Below are positions 45,861 to 59,850 of a DNA stretch of 64,000 nucleotides, one piece after another. The first letter of the stretch is position 1. The number at the start of each line of letters is the position of its first letter. Source of the DNA: Casuarius casuarius (Eukaryota; Chordata; Aves; Casuariiformes; Casuariidae). The position numbers and the translations under genes are program-made. Where the stretch lies: assembly GCA_003342895.1 (NCBI GenBank), contig PTFA01000012.1, positions 6,126,937 through 6,190,936 of the forward strand, written 5' to 3'. A model generated the notes under the pieces. The model worked only from the letters and a program-made list of their open reading frames with translations. It had not been told where the DNA came from and searched no databases.

Positions 45861-48800
45861 CTGGAGCAACTGAATTCATACTCTTTGTGCTCTGTGTTTT
45901 AACAGCTTCCAAAAACTTTCGTAAAAGAGATTTTATGTTTATATTTTAGAAGCAGAATCAGCTGGGGGGGAGAAAAGCAAATGTATTGGCTCATGTTCTC
46001 CGGAGGATGTGAGAGATGGGAACCCCTACTCTTCATGTGAGCAATGGAGAACTTCAAGGCTTTGGGGCTTTGGTGCTAATTCTATTCTACTGAATAGCAT
46101 GTGACAGAATGCTAGAACTTACTTGTTGAGAAATCACTCTTTTTCTTTCAGCTCTGTAATCATAGAAGCCCTCCAGGCTCTGGATGTCAGTCCTGCCCTT
46201 TTCGTTCCCCTGCTCTACTTCCATTCTGCTTAAAACTACTTACACAGCTGTTTTTTGTTGGATGAATGGTGTGNGTACACAATCCATGCTCTTCCATTAT
46301 ACCAGAAGGTGCAACATCAGAAAGTTTCATTTATCAAATAGGCTGGTAAAAGAACAACAGAGAATATTTTGGGGAAAATCGTCACAAATTTTCATAGTGA
46401 CATTTCAGAACATTAAAAAAAAAAGTGCTATCAGCACACTCTGGCAACTTCTCGTGATGTACCAGGACTTTTGAAGGATAATTATTGCTCTTTGGAATAG
46501 CTGTGTGTTCCCACTCCTAGTCTGTCCCTCTATTGTATCTAATTCCGATTTCGTCCTTGCTCTTCCAGCATTTGTTGAAGTGGATTATGTTTGAAATATT
46601 AATGCTTATATTATATAATAGGGTTCTCCCACATTTCCATTGTCTCCCAACTATGTTGGTTCTTCCACTTTCTGCAGCCCCTTTCTCACAGCACAGCTGA
46701 TGTCAATATTCTGTTACATAGCTCCACATAACTTTAATTTTATGTTTCATCAAAATCTCGCAATGACATCTTTTGGCTGTAATTTCTGCTATCTGCATTG
46801 TGCTGCCACTGATCAGGGAGGGACTGGTGCCTTAGAGAATACGGCCTGATGTGCACAATGTTTCAACAGGAAAGGGATTAGTGCTGTATTTTGGAAACAC
46901 TTTTCATAGACTAGCTGTGGAAAGGAATGGCATACANGGACACAGTGCTCCTTACAGTCTCTGAAAACGTTGGAAAAGAGCTTTTCCTAGATGTGTGAAA
47001 TCAGATTTCTTGATCCAGGAATACTTGGAATACTTTCAGTTATTTTTGTTTGCCAGTTTATATTAAATTGTTATTAACATTGTTATGGAAAATAGCTGAC
47101 TCTATAGTGATCGGTCTTGCTCTGACAGTTTTTGCGGTATCACTGCAGTGGCTACTGTCTTCATTCTGTCCCTTTTGCTTTCCCTGTTTGTTCACCTTAA
47201 ATGTGAAATTTGGCCTTCCAGTCTTCCTAAATGATTCTTAGTCTTTTCGTCATACTAGCAAGTATTTGAGGAGCTGTGAGTAGAGAGCAAGAGTCCTTAA
47301 TATAGCTCTTTGCTGACAGCCTGAAATTTTCAGTAAATCAAGAAAGCAGTGTTTCCGAGTCCTTTAACATCCCTAGACAAGAATTTCCAGTCAATGGAGA
47401 AAAAAATGAGTGGAAATTTCTAATTTAAGAAAACACTTGAATTTAGAAATTCCAGCAGCATGGAGTAAATGCTTCAGTAGGGAGCAAAAACCTAAGAATT
47501 ATAACATATCCTCTCCGTGCANGCTGCCTGTGGAGACCTTTGTCTGCTCCCTAGAGATCACCAAATTGTTTGTTGCTCATTTTGAGTACATATTTTTCGT
47601 AACCAATGAATTAGAAAATGTTCCAAGACCTCGTTGCAAATTGAAGCATTGTAAGATCATAGATCCAGTAAGTTAAGCACAGTGGATGAAATCTCTGTGA
47701 AAGAGAGGATGCATCAACTTGAAGTGAAACCTTTACACAAGCCACTGTAAGCCACTTTGCTTTCTGCATCATCATCTCTGTAATTCAGAGCTCATGCACC
47801 ATTCTGAGGTCCCTTTAGAGGTAATATACCTGTTCGCTAACAAGCTCTAAATTGCAGCTCTGCTATTGCCATTTTTTGGTTCAATGACAGATTTATCACG
47901 ATCAAGGTAGGTTGATATTCCGGTAGTTTGGATTGAGGAGACATTCAGGACCACAAGGTATACACCAAAATAGTCTATGTCTTTAAAAAAATAGGGACAG
48001 GTGTTAGTACTGACTGAAGTATTCACTCCGTAACTATCTGTGATTATGTGATGCGGTTTTGAAAATGGAAAAATAGTTCTTTGTCAGGATATTTACATGC
48101 AAGGTACATCATATCTGTATGCAGTAAATGATTTAATGTACTCTTTGAAGGAGAAATGCCTTTTGTGGATTTCGACTTTATGATCATATTTCTCCAGGAA
48201 GAAAAAAGACATGGACGTACCTTGAAACCTCCCTGATTCTCAGTTGGTTGGGTAGAGACATCAAGCTAAGACACCAAGGGAAAAAGAGACCTTTATGAGG
48301 CTAAACTGAAATGGAAGTAGATTTAACGTACATTTTCTTTCATTCCTTCACCTGTGTCTCTTATAAGTGTCTGCAAGTATGCTCTCTGTTTTGGGTAGTT
48401 TTGAAATACTGAGAAAAATGGTTGTGTATCAGCCTACAACAATTGTTTTTTCAAAACAAAGCCACTGAAATTGTCTAGGTCTCAACAGTTTAGGTTTAAA
48501 TTGCTTGAAATTGTTTGTAGAAACCTTTAGAGATTCAGCATTTTTTTAACACTTGAAAATTTCTGGGGAAAAAAAGGAGAGATCTAAAGGAATGTTAAAA
48601 ATATTAAATAGCTTTAATTTTTNACATGAACAGTCCATCACAACCTGACTAAAATAATGACATTTATTGTCACTGAGCATGTTATTTAGGGTAATTAAAA
48701 AGAATAGGCCAAAATATTTCATCCTGTTCTACAGAAGGTTTTGTTCACCACAGGCTGAGTCAGTCAACAAAAACTGGAAAAAATGCAGCCTTCTTGGGAG

Positions 48801-49511
48801 AATTTGTGGGCATTGCTGATGGCCTTGCAGAAAGAAGGGGGTTTTTTTGTCAGTTTTTCTTTGCTGGAGGTTTATGCAGACTTTAAAAGTAGTATTGTGA
48901 AGCCTCGAAAGGACTGACCATCGTAGACACACTATGATGACAATTTATTATAACTTGAGAGAATCGGGGTCCCATTTCACGGAGCATTATGCAGCTAGAG
49001 AAGAAGTTAGTTCCTTCCTCAGAGGCTGTGCGGGTTATAGGCAACTGCGCGGTGGTTTGTGCAGTGTGGTTCAGTCCCATCTTCTAGAAAGAGAGAACAG
49101 GTCAGGTGCCTTAAGGTCTGCAGAAAACTCACTCGTAGAAACTGTTAATTCCTAGATAGTACTGCAATTTCCATGACTGTATTGTGTTATAATAAAAGCA
49201 CTGCTTGTGGGTTTCTGTCAAACACTGCAGTGCTATGTGTTTCTTCTGAAGTCATCCCGAGTTAGTATCAACAATGTAAATACAGAAAGGGGAAAACTCT
49301 CTTTTGGCTTTTATGCACTGGAAGTTTTTCACAAGCCCATCAGAATTTGTTTCTGGTTTCATATTTGTCCATATGCATATAAAGATGCAGATTGGTGGAA
49401 ATAAATAATTGGGAGCACAAATGGTGCCATTTAATATAAACCCACTGTTAAAAACACTTATGTTTGTTGTGTTCCATACTGAATTATTCGTTCCTTTTCA
49501 TTGTGTTTAAT

Positions 49512-49547
49512 ACTTCTTATACAGCCTTCACTTCTTATACAGCCTAT
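49512..49547 (+). repeat. 18-bp tandem repeat, 2 copies
   Basis: acttcttatacagccttc is followed by acttcttatacagcctat, 16 of 18 identical. A partial third copy (acttctttta) starts after a short gap. Confidence 0.9.
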
Positions 49548-49951
49548 ACACTTCTTTTAGTGATAATCATTAATCTTTTTTTTTTTCTTGATACGTTAAT
49601 GGAGCACAGTTCAATAGCACAGTTGTCATCCCAAATACCAGTCCTGGGCAAATGTCAGAAAGGTATGATGAGGCTCCCAAGCTCCCATTTTTTTTTGTCT
49701 CTGTATGTTGGATTTTTAAAACTGTTTGTTTAATTGTTATACATATGACCAGTGATGCCCTTTTATATATTTCTTTTAAATGCTAACAAACTATTTTATT
49801 CTAACTAGCTGGACTAGTGTCTAACAAGCTAGATGCTTAGGGGATATAATAATTTCAATTTGCTAATAAAATACTATAATATATATTATTTAGTTTTAAT
49901 AATTCATTTACTATGTTATTTGCTATCAGTGTAATGTATCTTCCAGTCTTT

Positions 49952-49983
49952 TTATTTTTTTATAATCTTATTTTTTTATAGCC
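49952..49983 (+). repeat. 16-bp T-rich tandem duplication
   Basis: ttatttttttataatc is followed by ttatttttttatagcc, 14 of 16 identical. Confidence 0.8.
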
Positions 49984-52900
49984 TAGCTATGTTAATCCTT
50001 TGCTTTTTTAAACTGTTTTTTTTTCCTCTAGAGGGGCAAAAATCATCTCATTTTCATTAACACTGGAAATATGCTAGTTACACCTTAGCAAGCCATCCAN
50101 TACCCATTATTTAAATAATTTTGCACTTGTAGCCACATTAAATCACTGAAGAAGTTGTAATTTTATTTGCTAGTCTGACAGTTTTGATGTTACGTCTATG
50201 TTCCCTATCTGATTTCAGTGGTTGACCATGAATCAAGTAGCTATAAACTTTAAATGACTTTTCCCTTTGAGAGCAAGAAGTTTGCTTTAAAAGGGGGAGG
50301 GGAAAGACCTAAAAGGGCTAAAGGAAGCTGTTTTTTATAATACATCACCAGAGAGCTGACATATTGACAACCGGCTTTGTTTCCGAAGCCAGAGTTTAGT
50401 TCTGGCAGAAGAGAGGGACCCTACTGAAGGGTGGAATCTGTCTGACTGCACCTCCCTTCTCGGCAGCTGACGACCACCTGGGAATAAAAGTATTCCGGGA
50501 AGAAGAAAGAAAGTCATAAAGTACACTTGGCTATGATTTCAATGAAGGAGGACAAGGTACTTGTTGATTTTTGGCTGGCTTTGAAAATCTCCACGACTGC
50601 CTAAGAGTAAAATGCATGTATCATTTATTACAAAGTCTCTGTAGTCCTTATTTTTAACTTTTGCCTAAAGTGATAGGTGAACTGTATACCAGAGAGCTCG
50701 CAGAGATGGAGGCTTGAAAAGGGCAGGTATACCTTTGGGAAAGATTTGGAGGAGCTTGGTTCATATCACATATTTCATAGCGAATTAGCTGAGGTATGTG
50801 GCAAGTGACAATTTGAGCAAGAAACTGCTGAGAAAGACAATGTTGTAGGTACTTTCTGAAGGTTGCTCGTATCCCAAATGGTAGATCCAATATAGCAACT
50901 GGCAACCTTCCCCAAAGGAGAACTGTCCCAGACGTAGCTGGATGTTATGTTCAGGACTCATTAATTCATGTGAAAATACTTAAAAGTATGTCTCACATGG
51001 CATATTAATGTCTTTAACACAAGGGAAGGCATGTTCAAATACATCCCAGCTGTCTATATCAAAATTTCTTCTCTGTGTTTTCCTTGTATTAGTGAAAGAG
51101 TTTTTCTTTGTGTTTTTTTTTTAATGCAATGACAGTAGATGTTCTTTGAGTACATGCCTCCTAACCAGTTGTCAGTGTCTCAGTGACATTGGGTTGCGAG
51201 TCTCTTCCTCATAATATGTGTTGTGCTCTTCTGAAACTTGAGATGAGAGTGCATATGTTGATGGAAGATTGGATGCTGAAATAAACGACTCTGCTGATTC
51301 TAATATTAAAATTAAATCCCTTGTAATTCTTGGAAGCTGTATAATAATTCATTTTTCAGAATTTGGTTTGTTTATTCTTATCTTATACACAAACCGTCTG
51401 TGTCCCAGGCCCACAAGTAGAGCTGGATAAGGCCTCTTAGAGAATAACAGACCCAATCAATTTTATGATTCTTCTTTATACAAATCTTAAAGATGAGCTT
51501 AATTTGAAAATCATTACCTGAATACAGAAGAATATTCCCAAATGTAGGCAAGTCATCAATTGCACTCACGTCAGGTGAGTCAGGTCTTCTCCTATGTCAT
51601 ATTTTGGGAATTTTCTGACAGAACAGATTTTGTTTGTTTAGTATTAATTCTGCAAAGTTAAAACTGTGCTCAGAAGTAATTTGTTTAAAGAGTATGAAAT
51701 AAGAACCTGTGGCACTGCCAGATTTCTAGAAGCTAATGTGTGATGTGAGATTTCAAAAACCCATGCTCAATCCTTATTCCATTCAGTCACTCTCAGTAAA
51801 TGCCACAGGCTGTGACTATTAGCTATTTTGGGGCAAAGAGTGGATGTCTGCCAATTTCTCTTGGTGGAGTTCTACTTTAACAAATTGAATATTCATTAGT
51901 TGCAATACAGGAGGGAGAAAAGAAAAAATACACACTATGACGGAAAAAAACAGTGGGCGTGAGAAGGAAAGAGGGAGGGAGAAACAAGAGCTAATTCAGT
52001 GGCAGGGAAGGCATGCCCCGGGGACATAACAGATCCTTTGAATTTAACCAGTTAATGTTCGTAAAGAAGGACATAGACTAAGATTTCTGAAACGAACTGT
52101 TAGCTCTGATAGATTGCCTTAGACTTTTCCTTGAGAGCTCTTGAAAGGATTTGCCCAAATTAGTTATAAAAATGTTGCCCTGAGTGGAAACATAAAAAGA
52201 TATTTTGTAATATTGACATTACTCGGATACTAGGTGTTTTTTACTAATTGGTTTACATTAGATGCAGGTGTGTTTTTTTAAAAAGACGTATTACAGCTCT
52301 GATATAGTATTAGATGCAATGAACCAGCTGAAGGAAATGGAACCAGACTCTCAAACAGACAGTATATCTCCTCNATGTTTTTAAGTGATGATAACTGAAT
52401 TAAGCTTTTGAGTTGGGGGAGCAAGGGGAGAGTGATCATACCATATGATTAACAATGAAAAAGCATGATATCCTCTGTGTCCTTTTTTAATTTTATAAAT
52501 GAAAACATGTTATTCTGTGTAAAAGGAATTCACAAGCTTTTATAGAAAATCAGCATTTATGTAAATAGTAGACAGTACTGTAATACTTTTCCTAGATTTT
52601 TTCAAGTTAAAATTTGTGTCTTATACAGTGTACTGCTTTTTTTGTCTAAATATGTAGATAGTGGGACTATACTGCTTGATATTTAATCACAAGAGAATTT
52701 GATCACTAACATAGTCACTACATGAACAGTTTATATGGGTACAGTTAGTTCACTGAATAAACATGAGTAAGATTTTTTTTAATATGTGCAAGATTTTTAA
52801 CATTTTAACATGGTCTGGCATTGAAAAGAATTTTGGCAGTGGTCTTGAATGATTATGATACCCCTGAATTGACAGTAAAATCCTACTAGTGATATGAGAT

Positions 52901-55900
52901 TGTCAGTAGAGGAAAGGAGCATACTTTCCAGATTTCAGAAAGTATAGATATTGTTATATGAGAAATAACTCATATATTTAACCAATGCATCTGGTTTTTT
53001 TTTTCCATTAAATTCTCAGGTAATTCATTATTAATCTCATTCAGGAAGCAATTATTTTATCTTGTTGACTACAATTGCATAGTGATTATTTGCTTTTTTC
53101 AGTCTTGAGCCATGAAGCTGGAAGTGCTACCAATGTGAGAGATTTTATGCACATGAATTAGGTTTGGAAATTTATGCCTATGAGTGTGTGCATATACCAA
53201 AGGCCAGGGCACAAGTGCTGCAGAGTAGTATGGTCTTGAGTAGTAGAAACTTTCAGGGACTCTTCCTCAACGTGGAAGTAGTCACCCTACTCTGGTTGAA
53301 AACNACTGGTATGTCTGTTCAGAGATAGCAAGTTGCTCATGAAAATGCTGACTTAACCTTAATTTCAGTAAGAGTGATGAATGGATAGTATGCTAGAAAA
53401 CAGCTAAATACACAAGCCTTGAGAATGGAAAGGCTGATATTCTCTGTAGTTGCTCTGCTTATTACTCTTGTTTTAAAATGAGGAAGTTGGTCACCATCAC
53501 TTCCTTTCCTTTTCGGTTCTGACAAGTTAGAAATGCCATTGATAGCCTATATGCAAGCCAGAGTCGCCNTGAGAACACCATTTCAGACCCTTCCCAGAAA
53601 ATGAATGTCAACTATGTAGTGTCATGCATAAATCAGTTATTAGGCTGAAGTCATTGCTCAGCTGTTTCATTATGGCAGAAATGATTCTGGATGGAAATGA
53701 AGCAAACTTTTGCTTCAGCATTGGTTTCTGAACCCAATTCAACCTCCATGAGGCTTCCCTTCAAGCTCTTTTTTATAACAGCATCAGCATAGCACTATCG
53801 TTATGGTTGAGGGAACATTTTCATTATAAGCCCCTGTGCCCAAGCATTTATGACTTTCAAGAAAAAATACTATGACTGAAATTTCCTATACTTGTTTTTA
53901 TCCTATGGATAATTTATAACAAAATAAATAAATAATAAGTGCTGTAATTATGTTTGGTCACATTAGTGAATTACTCAAGCATGAAAACATTTTATTTTAG
54001 ATGCTTAAACAATTTCCTTTACATGCTATTGCTTTAAAACTTTTTTTCCCAGTTTTAAATAATTTTATTTTAAAACTTCATGCCTCATGGAGAAATTCAG
54101 ACATATGAAATTCAGAAGCTTTGAAGAATGAAGAGTTGCCAGTTAGTTAAAAATCGTTGTAGACAGTGGTACAGTATGGCTATGTGTTGCTTTACAGGTA
54201 TGCATAGAGTGGCAATTAAACCAGTGAGGATCACTGGTAAATCCTCCTCAGCGTAGTACCTTTGCACAAGGGAAGGGGCAAGAGAAACACTTGCACGCTC
54301 TGATGCAGTCCTTGCNGTCCTTACTGAAAGCTACTGTGCTATGAACTCATCCTGAGAGCGTATCGTGCATTGCACTCCTGGTCCTGCTGCCGAAGCCCAG
54401 ACCGTTTGCACATAAACAGACCGGAAAGAAAGCACTGTTGGGTGAAGAACTGGATGAGAAGGTGGTCTGGCTTATGAGCAGGAGATCCAAAGATGTAAAA
54501 AGGAGCCTAAAAAGGTGGTGCACTGGAGTTGGAAATGACACAGCAGAATGAAGGAGAAGGTATAAAGTGGCTAGGAGGTCTTTCTGACATGTAATAAACC
54601 CTGTGTTTGGTGATAATTAACCACTGAAAATTTAACGAGCTATGGTGGATTTTCCATAACTAGATTTTTTTTGACAATGGATATTTTTGCTTTCTTCCAA
54701 CAGGAATGGAAGCAGGACAGTCCTATGGCTTGTGTTTAGCATGCAATCAGGATAGATGATCATCTTGGCTTTCCTGACCATATAATCTATTGATGAATGG
54801 CACACCTTTCCACCAGGTAATTTCTTTCCTAGCAAAAGGGAAAGTGAATGAGCTTTACACAATACTTTTATATATGTGTATAAAAAAATTCCACAGTACA
54901 CTTGATGCTAAAAAATCCTTCAATGGAATGATATCTTGTCAGAGAAAGCCAGTTTCTCTAAACAGAAATTTTTCATTCGAACTCTTCAATTCTGATAGAA
55001 TTCATTTAGTGTCACATCTGACAGAACTTGAGTCTGCCTGCCTACCAGGCAGATTTTGAAATCTTCCTACATTACTGCCAAGCTCTCTGCCTGGCTCCGC
55101 AGCAACCCTCCCGGCAGGCTGACACACAGTTCGCTGCCCATAAACCCTGGGAATGTCCCTTTCCCTGCTCGTGGCACCTCCACTGCTTCCAATCCAGGGC
55201 TCCCAGGAGCTGCCTCAGAGTCAGGGTCTATTCCCTTTAGAGAGGCAGTTCCAAAAGCTTGTTTTGCTTTGCTGATCAGAAGAATGTTTTAATGTATGAA
55301 CCCTTTCATAAGCAGTTCTCCACACCGCTCTGTTCATAAGTTGTTTCAGAGGCAATTCTACTCTGTCAAGAAAAGATTCTGTGCTTTAAGGTCAGATAAT
55401 TATATTTAAGTCTTTAACCCTCTCATTCTCCAGCTGTTGTTGTGCTCTGACCTTCTGTGGCCTAGAGAGACATTTTTTCAGGTTCTTATACCAATATTGC
55501 GTGCTTCATGACTGACATCTGTCTCTGTCATTGGAGACACTAGGTTTCAATGCTATNACTGGGAGGATTTTTCTGATGTGTTTTTCAGGCATTAGGTACA
55601 TTAATTAGAAAAAATTCAGATTTACCTGGAACTATAGAAAAGAACGAGCAAGACCTAAGGAGAATATGATAGACGTGCAATTAAAGTGAAAATAGAGACA
55701 GAGAAATAGGAGCTGAAATGCAAACAGAGGAAAAAGATTTTGTTTCTTGGGATCTGGTTTGCTCTGGTATATGGTAACTTGAAATGAATTTGCAGAGAGC
55801 TTCAAACTGATCTGACCTTTGAAAAATTCGTCTGCCTGACAGTCACAGCATGTGTTGTTATTAACAACACATAACAAAAAACTGCAGAAGGAGCACGGAG

Positions 55901-58000
55901 TAATGCTGGAGCAGGGAGAGAAATTCAATAAGGAATGCTTATAAATCAATGTCACAAATGTGGGCTTGAATTCACAATGAGAATATTGGAAAACAAGTGA
56001 AGGATACTGTCAGGCAGTGGAAAGAAAAGGGAGACGTAGGAAGCTCTTCTTCCCCCAGTTCCCGGAGTACCCTGCTGTTCTGCAAGGGCTTAGAAGCAAG
56101 GCAGTTCCTAAATCCCCAGCATTTGGGGTGCCAGAAATGTAGCAAAAAGAGTGGGAGCAGGTCTAGATACAAAGGTAGGATGAGGAGATGTATTTCATTT
56201 CCTGGCAGGATTTAGTAGCAGTCACATGCTAAGAGGTATTTCTGTCTCAGAGACGGATTTTTCCCGTGAGCTGATACATCTCCATCCCGAGCCAGCGAAC
56301 GTAAAGCATGACTGACTTCTGAGGAGATAAGAACAGGTGGTGTTTTCCCCAAGAGTCTTAGAGCTCGTGTAGTCACTTAGTGTCTGATTTAGCAAAGCAA
56401 GTAAAGCCTTTTTCTTCTGTAGGACTTTCCTAAAAGGATAACCGGTGTTTTGTCTGTTATGAGGTCTGGTGGTGTTACCCCAACTGGAAGGCATCTCTGC
56501 CCTGAAGCTATGAAGCAACACACAGGCCACAACTACTTCATTGCCTGCTTACCCTGCTGCTGCACTGTGAGTGAGCGAGCTTCTCTTATCTGCTCTCCAA
56601 ATTAGCATTGAGTAAGATCTTATCAAATTTACAGTGCTCTGAACTTGAAAATCAGTTTCAGGAAAATCCTAAATAAGGTAATTGTTTATTTTCATTTCTT
56701 AAAACCGGGAAAGCTCATATACGGACATTTGCTAGAGACATCGCACCGCTGCTCCAAAACCTGAGTGTCTTATGTTTTCCAGTATGTGTTTTGCAATTGT
56801 GAACCAGAATTTTTAATGAGGTACTTTGTTTTAATTTCTTTAGGGCCTTTATTTTAGATAGCTATAAAATAGAATTAAATATCACTGAGTTCTATTTAAT
56901 GTGATCATTTAAAATGCATTGCAGTGCAAGATAAAATTATCTGTTTTCAACAAATTGTATTATAATTTATTTTTAATATAGTGCACTAAAATGATATTGC
57001 CATAGAAATTATATCTATGTACACACACTAAATAGTTATATAACACTATGAAATACAGCCCATTAAGTTATTGGTATTTTTTTCTGATTGTAGCTATGTT
57101 AAACATCACAAACTATCCATTGATTTGAGCAGAATACCTTTAGTACCCAATAGTAGTATGATTCCACTAATATATTTATGCTTATGAAACATGTAAGACA
57201 TCTTTCAGTGTTGTAATAGTGTTTCTTTCTACTGCCAACTTTTCGTCTAATTTGAATAATCGTTAGTCATGTCAGAAAATTCACTAAGGTCAAAGTATTA
57301 TATGTGAGTAAGCAGGAGTTCAGTACATGAATAAAGTTGTGTAGGCGAAGGCTCTTCAGTGGTCAGCTGTTGAAAAATGAAGTTTTTGGGAAAAACCCAA
57401 ACCAAACTCTAAGTGTTTTCATGGTCAAATAGCAACTCTTCCAGATAGCAAACAGAAGGATATGATGATATTTTTCTGTCTAGTGAAGTATTACGCTGTG
57501 TATATGCATGTATATACCTAAAAACTAGAGACAAATGGAAACTATTTTGTTGTAAGGAAATGGAATTTGTAAACAAAATGAAAAGAATTTTGCTTTCACA
57601 TTCTTTGCTAATCTATAATTGTGACTATAGTGTACTGGCATTCATTTATCAGGATTTCACGTACTACAAACTGACAAGGGAAAACCTGTATAGCAGCAAA
57701 TATTTAACAAGTTAAATGGACAGGGAAGTGTACCTGAATGTGAGCCAGTAAAAAGCAAATATTCCACAACACTCATTTCATAAGTCTAATGGTGCAAGAG
57801 CAGCCATCCGGTACCAGCGCCTATCCCGCATTGACTTCCCTGTCTGTCAGGAAAACAGATACTATAAAGGTAAATTGAGATTATTTTCAAAGGCTCATTG
57901 ACTCCTATGAACATTAAATGTATTTTGATCTCTCACAGACCATGAGCTATTTCCATTGTGTAATAACCAGTTTCACTGAAAACACTGTTATAGGCTTTTC

Positions 58001-58016
58001 ATTTATTTATTTATTT
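58001..58016 (+). repeat. (ATTT)4 microsatellite
   Basis: Four uninterrupted attt units, lying about 300 bases before the candidate terminal exon. Confidence 0.9.
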
Positions 58017-58321
58017 TTGTTTCCTAGCTGGCTGGTCCCAGTCCGGTTAAAAATGGTCCAATTAGGATTTTCGGTAGGAAATACTAAATGAAGCTTGACC
58101 TACACCTAACCCTTTTACGTTCTCCTCCCATGTTCTGTCTTTGGTTTTTTTATTTTTTCCTTTTCGCATAGTGTCTCCTCTCTCACGTTTTAGTTAGGTT
58201 ATTCCCTTTTAACTGAACCCATTCCTTTCCTTCCTGCCCACTACCTCTCCTTCCCTTACCCCTCCATGCATCCCTGCAAAAAAGAGCAATTCAACTGACA
58301 TCCCTTTTTCCTTTCCTGCAG

Positions 58322-58585
58322 TCCTTTTAAGTGTNCGCCCACAAGTATCCTGCCTCCCTCCTCTCCCGGTCACGCTGGCTCTTGCATGGCAAAGTGCGCT
58401 GGGCCCCGCTGCAGTGAGGTCCCAATGCACGGGACCAGCTCCAAACAGCTCAGCAGTGCCGCGGACTCCAGTGGGATTTCTGCTGCACTTGAAGCTATGG
58501 GTCTGCTTTGTGGGATCGGGACATAAGCACTCACAGTCACTCAGCTTAACCTAGTTTAAATAAACATTAGGTTTGGGTTGTATTT
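58322..58585 (+). other. Candidate terminal exon with 3' splice site and poly(A) signal
   Basis: The upstream edge has a well-formed 3' splice site. A ctgac branch-point-like motif (58295-58299) is followed by a 16-base pyrimidine-rich tract and cag ending at 58321. One plus-strand frame is open from just after a taa at 58210 to a tag at 58552-58554 (113 codons) and has no ATG, as an internal or terminal coding exon could. AATAAA lies at 58559-58564, seven bases in, with a GT-rich stretch (gtttgggttgtattt) downstream. The translation has no domain I recognise and includes one N. The segment is locally GC-rich, which by itself makes open frames longer. It could be the end of a lncRNA, a fast-evolving exon, or chance. 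Confidence 0.2.
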
Positions 58586-59644
58586 ATACAACACACCTTT
58601 AAGGAATCTCTGTAGGAGGGTGCAAAAAACAGAACAGAACAAAACAACAGAATGTCACTTTCACAAGTTGCATAGGAAATTAACTCTTAATCTACTATTT
58701 TTGCTCTTCTTTTGCAACCTATTTCAACAAATACACATCCATAAATAACAGCAGCTGCTGTTATTGTGGTATAATAGTCCACTTCCATTAAAGGAAGACA
58801 GGATCACTGGAGAGGGATTTGTCTCTTTCTTCTGAGTGAGAAGCACTTTCCTATAAATCTTTAGGTATTATTTCATCCGTATTTTTGGAAAATATTCATG
58901 TAACTTCTTAGTAAGCAGACTGATAAGAAACCAATCCCTGTAATTCATGTTATCCATGGCAGCATTCATGCTTCCTGTACTTTAATGCAGTAGCTACAGT
59001 GAAGGGGTTGGGCTTTTGGATACCATCCATNTCACATTACTTATAAAGATAATAGATCACCTCTGCCCCATCTCTTAGCATAGATTTATCTCCACTGTCA
59101 TTGATTTCTCTTTCCATTTTTCACAGCCCTTTAAATATTTTGGAATATATGATCTAATTTGTAATCATTCATTTCACCTCTAGTTGCTNTTTCCTAATAA
59201 TTTTTGCAATGTTTCAACTAGGACATTAGTTCCCAACCTATCACATACCTGTCATTATGGATTCATGGTAATGAGTCTGTAGTTAAAATTGAAAGATAGT
59301 AATGCTATAAAATCAAGTCTGAATCCCTGTTCTCTCTCCCTTTCNGGGAGAATCTTTTTTCTGCATAAAGCCCTAATGTGCTGTTCCTCCTAGAGGACAT
59401 TTTTGCTTCATGTGAGAAAGTAATTAGACAAACCATTCCTTTGTTTCATTGCAAAATTCTAAAAACATGGATCTTTAGTCATTTAAAATAAGTCCGGTCT
59501 TAACTGTGGGCAAAGGCAAAGTGTTTGGTATTGTGAGAAGTACAAAGAAATTCCTGCCCTTCTCTCAAGAAGTTTTAAACNAAAGGGGACCGGCTGTCCT
59601 GTTGCCAGGAGGTGCACCATTACAGAGGAAGGAAAAAACNGAGG

Positions 59645-59850
59645 CGTTATTCACTGGGGCCTCTTCACCTGGGGCTGCCGGTAGCTGCGGAGCCTCCCTG
59701 CCCCGGGCCCTGCCGTGCCAGCCCCGCGCGCGCTCGGGGCCCCGTCAGCCGGTGCTTCGCGGCGCGGGGGGGCTGCTGNGTGAGCCTGCTCCCGCCGAGC
59801 AAGAGCGGCAGCTCCCGCTCTTCAGCCCTTCGTTAAGGAGCGGCAAGACG
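59645..59850. promoter_or_regulatory. CpG island, possible promoter
   Basis: I count about 23 CpG dinucleotides in roughly 205 bases, including a ccgcgcgcgc run at 59724-59733 and a gcggcgcgggggg run near 59759. The surrounding sequence is AT-rich and CpG-poor, and no other stretch of the window has this density. In vertebrates such islands usually mark unmethylated promoters or first exons, but a short island can also be an orphan enhancer or a GC-rich insertion. An open plus-strand frame runs through it (ATG 59506 to stop near 59889) but matches nothing I know. It contains three Ns and is probably a result of the composition. No TATA box is obvious. The direction of any transcription is unknown. 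Confidence 0.5.

Larger units (their letters stand above)
42460..58200. other. Long unique stretch, no gene seen
   Basis: Nearly 16 kb without a recognisable interspersed repeat or exon. It contains the small hairpins and tandem repeats listed separately. Local GC-richer patches at about 50345-50490, 55030-55260 and 56000-56220 have short open frames, on one or both strands, with no known motif. A purine-rich patch occurs at 51905-51990. Confidence 0.5.
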
